A DNA stretch of 41,747 bases from Schoenoplectus triqueter (lineage: Eukaryota > Streptophyta > Magnoliopsida > Poales > Cyperaceae), in NCBI GenBank assembly GCA_964058805.1, contig CAXKVV010000753.1:1-41747 (forward strand), given 5' to 3'. Both the position numbers and the translations under genes were made by a program. This document shows, one piece after another, positions 33,861 to 41,747 of this stretch (position 1 is its first letter; every line of letters starts with the position of its first letter). The notes below the pieces were generated by a model. The model worked only from the letters and a program-made list of their open reading frames with translations. It did not search any database and was not told the DNA's origin.

Positions 33861-34259
33861 ATATATAACTTGAATTCTCAGCATACTTGAACCTCTATAT
33901 ATATCATAGGTGCCAAGAGACCAAGACAAAGTATTATCTTTTTTTTTTTGACAAAGTATTTTCTTTTAAAATTGTTGGTTTTCAAATTTTCTGGTATTTT
34001 TTGTCCACTCCTACAACTAAAGTTTACTCCGTTATAGCATATCTCAAAGCGTGAAGCCCACAATTTCGAAAAGAGGAAAAAAAACATAAAGTTAACATTA
34101 TAAAAGGGGGAAAAGCATAGAGTTGGAATATTTGTTTCAGCACTTATCTTTGGAGAGTAAATTACACACCTGATCTAGAATATAAATCTTTAATTTTCTT
34201 ATCGTCCTTTTTAATGTTTTAAAAATTATCTTTTTTATCTCCCTAGTAACATAATCTAT

Positions 34260-35245
34260 ACTATCTAAATTGTATTATAAAGCAAATAAAGAATGGATGT
34301 GTACATTATTTTTATCATTTTATGTTTGATATATGATTATTATCCAAAATACCATTGAACATATACTCTAGATTTATCATTTCAAATATAAAGAATATAG
34401 ACTTCTTACTGTATCTCTCTTTATAAATTTATCCTTTCATATAGAGGCGGATGTAGAATTTTGATCAGTGAGACAATATTGAATTATAATAGTTTATCAT
34501 ATTCAAATTCATTAGCTAATTGAGTACTAAATAAAAAATTATTAATTTGATATATATTCTTATCTAATTAAAAACTATCAAACTAATATCATTTTACATA
34601 TTAATAATAAAAAAAAATAAATCTCAAAGTAATAAATAATGAAATTGATGAAGAAAACTTTCATCTTTGAAACTTTATATTTGAAATCTTTATATGATTC
34701 TTTCATTATTGACAATATTAAAAAAAATTCTCAATGTAAGTAATCAAATGATCCAGAAAGGCAGCTAGTAGATATAGGAGGTAGATTAATAAAAATTTAA
34801 CCTAAAATATTATGTTGGGCGGTTGCCCCCTGATTATACATAAATCCGCCCTATCTCATACAATGCAGATTGAAAATTAAATAAAATGGATGCAAGAGAT
34901 GGATCTGTGCGTGTTTTTATCTTCTCTCCAACTAATTAATATAGTGTATCTATTAACAAAAGTCATACTAAAAAGAGTCGCCCGTCGAATAAATTAACCA
35001 CCAATTATTTTAACTTTTATTATTAAAAAAATTTCCCTGATAGTTTTACTCATAAAAAATAATTATATTTTATAACCACATTTTCTTAAATCATGGATTG
35101 ATTTTATTAAAAAAATTAGAAGTAGTTGTAGTTAAAGTAGATTAAATGTAAATAAAATGTATTATTTAGTTATAATAAAATTAATATCATATATAATCAT
35201 TTTTAATATAAAAGGTCCCCACAGTGAGAGGTTTCGAACCCTAAT
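34260..35245. other. Unit-2-specific insertion in the upstream region of copy 2
   Basis: Around 31440-31480 of unit 1 only about 40 bases separate the tttttatctc...agta and aaagatttac landmarks; in unit 2 nearly 1 kb separates them. The extra DNA includes the family C MITE at 34443-34852 plus AT-rich sequence to about 35245. The end near ccccacagtgagaggtttcgaaccc resembles intergenic transposon sequence, not a tRNA. Insertion in unit 2 and deletion from unit 1 cannot be separated by eye, except for the MITE portion, which is clearly inserted. Confidence 0.5.
34443..34852. mobile_element. MULE-type MITE, family C (second copy)
   Basis: Ends agaggcggatgtagaatttt and, on the reverse strand, agggcggatttatg. 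Interior words (aaattcattagctaattgag, taaataaaaaattattaatt, aatgaaattgatgaagaaaa) match the element that interrupts the gene at 22606-23007. Flanks tttcatat and tctcatac look like an eroded target duplication. It lies in the extra DNA of duplication unit 2. Confidence 0.7.
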
Positions 35246-35528
35246 ATGAATGATTGTCTAAAAAATGAATAAAGATTTACGTTATCAACGCATTGAACGA
35301 TCATTTTATCATTATTGGTTTATCATTTACTGACTATATATCCATTAGTTTCAACTATATGTGTACATGATTGGTGATTTGGTTGATGCAAATAAACGGT
35401 CGTCTCACATAATAACAGGTTCTCATAAACTCTAAGATGCTAATCTGACGGTTCTGGGTGCTGAAGTACTATAATTTGGTGTTTCGCCCAAAGTACCCCT
35501 TTAAAGAAAATAAAACACCCAAAATACC

Positions 35529-35814
35529 AGCAATTTTTAATTATAATTATTCAAATAATCCTAATTTTAATAATAATAGTGATAAAATCAAAATTTTAAA
35601 AATACGAATGATAGCGTGTCACTGTCCCGCTAACGTTGGATCAACTTAGTCACTCTAAGAATATTTTTAAAAAATAAAAATAAAAGATGCAAAAAAAAAC
35701 GTTAATGATACTGACGCGTTTATACAACGCAATTGATAGTGACGTGTTACCATCCATATTTAAAAAAATTTGATTTAATCACTCTTATTATTAAAATTGG
35801 GATTATTTAAACTG
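35529..35814. mobile_element. Hairpin MITE, family A (copy 2)
   Basis: Flanked by the 11-base direct repeat cccaaaatacc (35518-35528 and 35815-35825). The arms (about 35553-35600 and 35765-35812) are inverted: left aataatcctaattttaataa, right reverse complement aataatcccaattttaataa. The centre carries agcgtgtcactg, tgacgcg and gtgacgtgtta words related to the palindromic core of the copy at 2.5 kb; both copies also share the order gagtga/tagtga, aaaattt, gaatg, agcg(c/t)gtcactg. It lies about 200 bases upstream of the likely leader exon of zinc-finger copy 2 and has no counterpart in unit 1, so it inserted after duplication. Confidence 0.7.
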
Positions 35815-36611
35815 CCCAAAATACCGAACAGAGCAATCCAACTGCAAACTGGTCACAAGCTTATGGCAAGTCTGAGGAAGATGTGAGAGTAAGATATATA
35901 TTGGCATTAAACGGAGTTCATTTAGAAAATATTAGGCTCGAACTTCATCTTCTCCTTGTTTCTTTCAATTGCGAAATCTCTATAGGAGCAACCAAAACGA
36001 ACAGAGAGAGCAAGACGATTTCAAGGTTAAAGAGTTTATATGCTTTCAGTATTTTAATCTCTTCTTTTGTATGATCTGAATCTCCTTTTCCTTTTTGCTC
36101 ATCTTGGTCCCAATCTGATGGAAGGGTTCAATAAAACTATTCTTAAAATTTATATCACCAACCTTAGACCTCTTGAATTATCTTTAGATATTGATTTCAT
36201 TATTATGCCCGTGGAAGAATTTCTGAATGTAAACCTATCTTGATTCTTGACCAAATTGGTGCATCTATATAGCTTATTTCCAATTCTTATAAAGTTTCGA
36301 TGAAGAAAGTTTCTTGGTGGAAATTGAGATAGGCTGAACATGAAATATTGTTCTTTTCCCACTCAATTGATAAAATTGGCTACAGAAACTTCAACTTGTT
36401 ATTCTGGTTTTATAATCTTGATTTGTTAAAATCTCGGAAGATTGATATAAATCTGGTATTTATGAACGTATAGGAGGTCAATCTTTATTTAATTCGAGTT
36501 CCAATTTTGAAAACCGTATTTACTTTAAAAGAGAAAAAAATGCTAATCTATAGGATTTTGCCTTCATAATCTCATTTTAAATTAACTTGCAGGTCATTGT
36601 TGCGCTATTCA

Positions 36612-37538
36612 ATGGAGAAAGATCAACAAGTGGATGAAAATTTGATACAAGATGAAGCCGCTGGGGAACTAGATGAGAAAGAAAAATGGAAAGAGAAACT
36701 GAGGGAAGAGATAATGAAAGAAGAGAAGGAGAGAATCCTGACCTTTGTGGAGTCTGAAGTGACAAAGAAAATGGGTGAGATTGAAAGACTACTAGAGATG
36801 GGAGGCAAGCCAGCTATATTGGTCGTCATTCCCATTGATCTTGCAAATATGCCAATACTAAGGTTACCATTGGAGCAGGGTAGCAATTTATGTGACCGAT
36901 TGACAAATACTGGTAACAGGAAATCCTCGCCACCTCTTATCCAGGATTCTGACATCAAAGGCAATTCTGGCCTACAATTAATTTCGGCAAAAGATGATTC
37001 TGCTGAGAATCCAATGATCCCTCTGGAAGAGGCAAAGGCTGAGGTTTGACTTTGATCTAATTAACTTTTTCTTGTTATCTTTCTTTTTTCTTATTATACC
37101 TTTCCTGACTTTCTGGATTGTGCTGATTAGAACCAAGCATCAGAAGAAAAGCAGGACCTGAGGCCAAGTAAAAAACAGAAGACTGGACGCAAATGGTCGT
37201 GCCATCTTTGTGGTATCACCTTAACAAGCGAGGTTGACCTCAACAATCATTTAATGGGGAAGAAGCACAAACACAAATCCATTGAAGTCCAGAAAGCTTT
37301 GAAAAGTGATTTTGCGGATTCCGTTGCAGGAAAAGAAATGCCCACAAATGGGTTGTCAGTAAAGTTTCTGGCAAATGGGAAACCGTTTGAGGTGTATAAG
37401 AAAGGAGATAACTGGTGGTGCAACAACAACAATTGCACTTTTACATGCACCAGTTCAGCTGAGATGGTGGTGCATCTGACTGAGTCTAAGCATGATGTAT
37501 GTGAGAATGCTGAAGAGGTAAAAGTGGCAGATAATTAG
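36612..37538 (+). CDS. U1-type C2H2 zinc-finger protein, copy 2
   Basis: Two coding exons, 36612-37043 and 37131-37538, same borders and length (279 residues) as copy 1. The open frame continues five codons upstream to a TTG, but the ATG conserved between copies is the start. A leader intron is likely from 36026 to 36592. The N-terminal charged region (KWKEKLREEIMKEEKERILT) and both U1-like fingers are intact: WSCHLCGITLTSEVDLNNH..GKKH and WWCNNNNCTFTC..HLTESKH. By eye, exon 1 products are about 70 percent identical to copy 1, the first part of exon 2 about 83 percent, and the last 70 or so residues are identical. No disabling change is seen, so both copies may be active; their promoters differ because of transposon insertions. 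Confidence 0.85.
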
Positions 37539-37690
37539 GGGGTAGAAATTTGTTTGAAGAAGATGTTGCCATCAAGTCATTAATCTTTGTTTTCTTTCTG
37601 AAATAATCCTTGGTAGAATGTATTCAGTTTACTGTGAGGATCTATGGGCTATTTTTCATGACCTATTTACTCTGTTCTTGTCATATGATT

Positions 37691-39285
37691 AGTATTTTTT
37701 GTTGTTAAATGGTGACATAATGTGACCTATTTGGAAGTAATTGGGAATGTGTTATCTTCAGTTTTATCAACTATTACGAGTTATAGTGTTGCTTATTTGT
37801 GGATTATGCATTTTTTCCTTTCAGTCTTATGACAAGATAAACTTTCCAGGTCTGCTCTTAATTTTTAAGTCAATAAATAATTTGTTGTAGAATACTAAGC
37901 TAAACTGTAAATAGAATATTACACTAGGAGCTCTTTACAAGAGCAGTGCACCATTGTCAGAAAAAAATGAGAAAGGAGAACTCTGTATCTCGTCCTTTTT
38001 TGTGTCTTGAAATTAGCAGTTCTTTTAATGAGAATTAAATCAATATTACATTTTAATATATAGGGAAATGGTAAAAGAGCCAACACTGGTGTTCTTTTCT
38101 ATCAAAGGATGCAAAAAAAAAACATTGAAAAAAGTTCATAGGAAGAAAACTAGTCAGTTCTCACCTATAGTTTAAGCATAATTCATATATATTGTGAGTT
38201 AGGTTATGGGGCTACGTGTAGTACGGATGGTTAGTGTGTTACGGACTATTTCTCTGTTTTCAAAATTCGAACGATCGATTTAACTAGTTAAAATATTTTT
38301 TATATGAAAATCTAGTTGAGGATTAAATTATATATATATATATAGGTTTTTTTACTAGTTAGGAAATTATTCTTTTTGAATGGCTCATAATAATTAAATC
38401 AAGTGATTTTCTAATTATCTTAAAAAGAATTAAATTAGATTTTCAACTAAATTTTCATATGAAAATATTTTAACCAATTAGATCGAACATTTGAACATTA
38501 AAGACGGATAAATAATCTGTATCATACGGATTATCCGTGCTACGCGTAAACTAACTCATATATTGTTACCCAAAGCATAAAAGATCTATTTCTTGATGTC
38601 TCATGTGTGCCTGTGTTACTATGTAATATTTAGTTGCAATGTTAAATAGACATCAACTTCAATTATCAGCAGTGACATAGCCATCTGCCTAGACCTGATG
38701 ACAACCAATTTGGACTTAGAATTCGCACCAGTTACACTTACTGATGCTCATCCGGTATGTTCGTACCAAACAGAAAGAGGCCCCGCAACCTTGGTTTAAA
38801 AAAAAAGAAGGAAATTTTCTTCCAAAATGTAACAATGAAGAATGCGATTTGACAAAAGCAAGACGCTTGAGATCTGTTTCAGCAAACAAAAGCAAGAGAG
38901 TTTTTTTTACCACATTGCTCGACCTTGGTATTGTGTAAAACCATTGCCAGAAAAAACAAGGGCCCCCGGATCACTGACAACACAATAACAGTACCTGGTA
39001 CTTAAAAATCAGTAGATCATTTCAAATTATACAATATACAAAAACTAGAACAGGATTCTTCTATACATGCAAGACCAATTAATCATGAGATTAAAAAAGA
39101 AAAGAAACAAGAGAAGGGTTTCCTGCCACTAATCATCTAGTAAATAAATGACCATACCAATGTTTGTCAGCATCAATTCCTTATCGCACATACATAAACA
39201 CCTAACTCACCTCCAAGCTAAACTAAAATGAGATAATAAACAATAGAACATATGCATCATCAAAATTCCTTTAGTCAAGTCTTTT
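37691..39285. other. Intergenic region with one MITE
   Basis: Between the duplication and the WRKY gene. The ORF on both strands at 38716-38938 lacks family resemblance and is low complexity. The MITE at 38196-38557 is the only structure recognised. The stretch just left of 39286 is likely the 3' UTR of the minus-strand WRKY gene. Confidence 0.6.
38196..38557. mobile_element. MULE-type MITE with GAGTTAG termini
   Basis: A 362-base element flanked by the exact 9-base repeat atatattgt (38187-38195 and 38558-38566). Ends gagttaggtta and, on the other strand, gagttagttta; arms continue with inverted matches around cgtgtagtacggat and gttaaaatattttt. The centre is AT-rich, including an AT repeat near 38331-38344. 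Target duplication length and long arms indicate a Mutator-like MITE of a family distinct from the others in the window. Confidence 0.85.
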
Positions 39286-41342
39286 TCAAGTATTTTCAAC
39301 CTTAACTGCTGAAGAAGGATTATCCTTTAATGGTGTCTTAGTTCCCTCTGAATTATTATCTCCCGATGAAGAAGAAGAGTTACAACTCATGCTCAGTAAA
39401 GTATGTGCTGATTCAATCATTTTGTCGCCTCCTAATTCAATTTCCTTGGCAAGGTTAGAGTCTGAGTTGGAAGGCACATCAGGTTTTGGCAAAGGTGGAT
39501 TCGTAGTAACTGAAGAGCGAGGAGAGTCAAGTGATAGTTTGGATGGTAGCTCATGGTTGTGCTTTCCTTCGTAGGTTACAACAACATTTTTCGAGTCGTC
39601 AGGAGACTTTTCAACATGTTTTCTGACAGGACATCCTTCAAATGTGCACCTGTAGTAGCTTCTGTAAAGATAAAATTGAATGCAGAATATTAGTAAAGGG
39701 AAAGGTCAATTGAAATGAATTTTGCAAACTAAACCTAGATTCCCCATCTTTCATGTCAAAAACATAGTTGGAAGGATCAATACTCTTTAAGACACCTCCA
39801 CATAAATAATTGAACTCTACAACAACGGCTAAGTTGCTGGAATGTGAGAAAGAAATCACCAAACTGTACATGTCAACTGAACAGATAAAGCAATCAGCTC
39901 ATAAAACTATTGCCTGATCAAACAGACAAACCAATAACTAAATCAAATATGCTTGGGTTTGGGTAACCTGCAGTTAGAAAAAACAAAAAAAGCATATGTA
40001 GGGAAGATATTCTAATAAAGCTCAGTGAAGAGCTCAGGTGTTTGCAGAAATCTATATTTCAATTTATGCCTACTGCCTAGCATGACAAACACACTGAAGC
40101 ACTGATGAGATAGTTGTAATAAAAGATTGATAATAGGAGGAATGAACATACCTAGGGTTAGGGTTTCCCTTCACAATCTTCTGCCCGTACTTGCGCCACC
40201 TGTACCCATCACTTACCTGGCCTGAGTTTTGCACAATAATTTTCTGTTCTCTGACTGTTCTCAGCACTGGCGCTGGTAACAGCATTGGGGTACTAGGTGT
40301 ACTACTCTGACTTGCTATTATCCTGCAAAATTTATGATAATAAACAAAACAACTCCCCAGATGAATAAACGGATGTTAACAACCTAATCTCTATGCAATC
40401 AAGTAATTTGCAGAACATATTATTATTTTTTCTATACAGAACAAAGAAATCCATTCTTTACTAATTGAAAACTGATCAGTCACTTTGACAATAACACCTC
40501 AAGAGTTGAAGGGATGAAAAAATTAAAACATATTGAATGGACATGAACCATCAGTATTCTGAAACAGAATCATGACAGTGTAAAAATGGCAACAGCAACT
40601 TTATGCTTTTGGGCATCCTTCTTGGATAACAACACAGTCAAGTAAAGACACAGAAAATGTTAAGAATCCTGGTAGCAGTCCACCTGACTGGTCATTTTTT
40701 AATAAGATTGGTGGGACTCTTTTGCATATAGGAAAAATTAGGCCTTCTCTGAAGCTTTTTCATATTTGAGGACTCAAGGAGAATCTTTTGTGATTTCCAC
40801 AGAAATGAGGCATCGCAGGCTTGTATGGCAATTTCAGCCTTTTAACGTTGTAAGATAACAACGTATTCTAGCATTACTGAATGGAAAATCCTAAAGAATC
40901 ATATTTTTTTGGAAAAAAAAAGTCTTTTGACTTGGGAAAAGAAGTAGCGTGAGCTAGTAACATAGAGCTACAAAAAATAAACACTTTGACAATTCACCTT
41001 TTCTTTGGTTGAGGCTCGTCTCCAGTATCCTCTTCAGCTTTGCTGCCTGGGTCCCCCTCACAGTCACTTGAGCAATACAGCTGCTGCTCTCCACTCTCCT
41101 CCTTCCTCACCACCTCCTCTGACTTGCAACCAGTATCAATGGATGCTTCCGGTTCATCACTTGTCAGCACCAGGGGCATTGGCGGCTCTTTCTCAATGGA
41201 ATCAGACATCCCTTTAACTTTATAGAATCTTGTTTTCTGAGGGGGTTCATGGTTGTGAGCCCCACGGTAGGTGATCTCAACCACACGTCCATCAGGACAG
41301 TGCTGGACTTTCTTTTTTGCGAGGCAAGTTGAGTTAGTGCAC
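39286..41342 (-). CDS. WRKY32: WRKY32-like group I WRKY transcription factor, 3' part
   Basis: Three exons are visible: 40998-41342, 40152-40322 and 39286-39661, all phase 2 junctions with GT/AG borders; the frame ends in TGA at 39286. Exon one begins in the zinc-finger half of the N-terminal WRKY domain (C-x4-C-x22-H-x-H: CTNSTC ... HNH), followed by [12 protein letters not shown] and an acidic Ser/Glu linker ending DEPQPKKR. Exons two and three carry the C-terminal domain: [20 protein letters not shown], with the usual WRKY intron inside the Arg codon, then [15 protein letters not shown]...HNH (C-x4-C-x23-H-x-H). The tail contains [16 protein letters not shown], matching the C-terminal signature I know from Arabidopsis WRKY32, as does HEPPxKT after the first domain. 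The protein would bind W-box DNA (TTGAC core) in the nucleus. The 5' exons with the first WRKYGQK lie right of the window; 41343-41747 is intron. Confidence 0.9.
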
Positions 41343-41747
41343 CTGTTGTTCAAATGGATGTTAGGTGTATAGGAAACAATTTTTGTTATGATAACTTTGG
41401 TCTATGTGCATTGAATGCATTTAGTTAAGTTAGGAATCTACTAACAAACAAAGGTTACAAAACCATATCATCTATTCTTGGGAAATTTATTCTGTACTCC
41501 ACTGCTGCTCAATTTCTCAGAATATGAGGGACACCTCCCTGAATTATTAAAAAGAAATCATGTGTACCCCAGCTGAGACTACCCGCCTTACTCTCATGTC
41601 ATGAAGAAAAAACTGAGGGGAAAAAACATTTTCATAATTTTGAAGAAACCCAGTGACCAAAGTTACTGGTGATATTTATAATGTTACAAATTATTACAAA
41701 TGACTAAATTGTGCAGTATTTATCACACTAAAGGACTATACATGATA
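41343..41747 (-). other. Intron of the WRKY32-like gene
   Basis: Sequence upstream of the acceptor (TTGAACAACAG) of the first visible exon. No WRKYGQK-encoding sequence is present on the minus strand here, so the preceding exon is beyond the edge. Confidence 0.75.

Larger units (their letters stand above)
33880..37690 (+). repeat. Tandem duplication, unit 2 (zinc-finger gene copy 2)
   Basis: Direct copy of unit 1, longer mainly because of extra DNA at about 34260-35245 (with a family C MITE) and at about 35515-35825 (a family A MITE), both absent from the corresponding places in unit 1. Divergence is uneven: promoter, leader and exon 1 differ substantially, while the 3' part of exon 2 is identical to unit 1 over 242 bases. 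Confidence 0.8.

Noticed and set aside
35221..35260. gaggtttcgaaccct, resembling a tRNA T-loop
   Set aside because: No acceptor stem, D-arm or anticodon arm can be formed around it; such words are common in plant transposon sequence.
36597..36611. Five-codon upstream extension of zinc-finger copy 2
   Set aside because: It begins with TTG, lies next to the leader-intron acceptor, and copy 1 has a stop codon immediately before the equivalent ATG.
1..41747. CRISPR arrays, operons, bacterial or viral systems
   Set aside because: No regularly spaced repeats, no polycistronic layout and no prokaryotic genes are present; all recognised genes are intron-containing or typical plant nuclear genes.

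Overview
This is nuclear DNA of a flowering plant. The evidence is spliceosomal introns with GT/AG borders, plant-only gene families (a group I WRKY factor, an organellar PPR protein, a receptor-like kinase of the At1g80870 type, a plastid YbaB/EbfC protein) and AT-rich intergenic DNA full of small non-autonomous DNA transposons. I cannot name the species. No prokaryotic, viral or organellar segment was recognised.

Layout. 1-8229: gene-free, AT-rich DNA with degenerate repeats and at least three inverted-repeat elements. 8230-10179: single-exon receptor-like kinase on the + strand. 10180-18138: about 8 kb without a supported gene, holding two adjacent MITEs. 18139-18480: small one-exon membrane protein (-). 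19408-20661: exon-like debris (-) with a Tudor-like motif and a LINE tail in one of its introns. 20839-22240: two-exon PPR gene (-) that looks truncated at its C-terminus. 22509-24065: small membrane-protein gene (+), divergent from the PPR gene; its first coding exon carries a 402-bp MITE flanked by a target-site duplication. 26211-28285: seven-exon plastid YbaB/EbfC (STIC2-like) gene (-). 28.5-30.5 kb: transposon-rich interval with a 1.1-kb MULE-type element that has captured a decayed NLR coiled-coil fragment, apparently nested in an older element. 30.9-37.7 kb: a direct tandem duplication, each unit carrying one U1-type zinc-finger gene (+). 39286-41342: the 3' exons of a WRKY32-like gene (-), whose 5' exons lie beyond the right edge.

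The genes do not form a pathway; they are independent plant genes with their own promoters. The closest regulatory link is the roughly 270-bp shared promoter between the PPR gene and the small membrane-protein gene. The most informative features are evolutionary: a TE inserted in a coding exon where an in-frame splice-out is possible, a 242-bp identical patch between the two zinc-finger copies that suggests gene conversion, a resistance-gene fragment captured by a Pack-MULE-like element, and two related hairpin elements sharing a GCG(T/C)CACTG palindromic core. I found no clear case of an undescribed multi-gene system.
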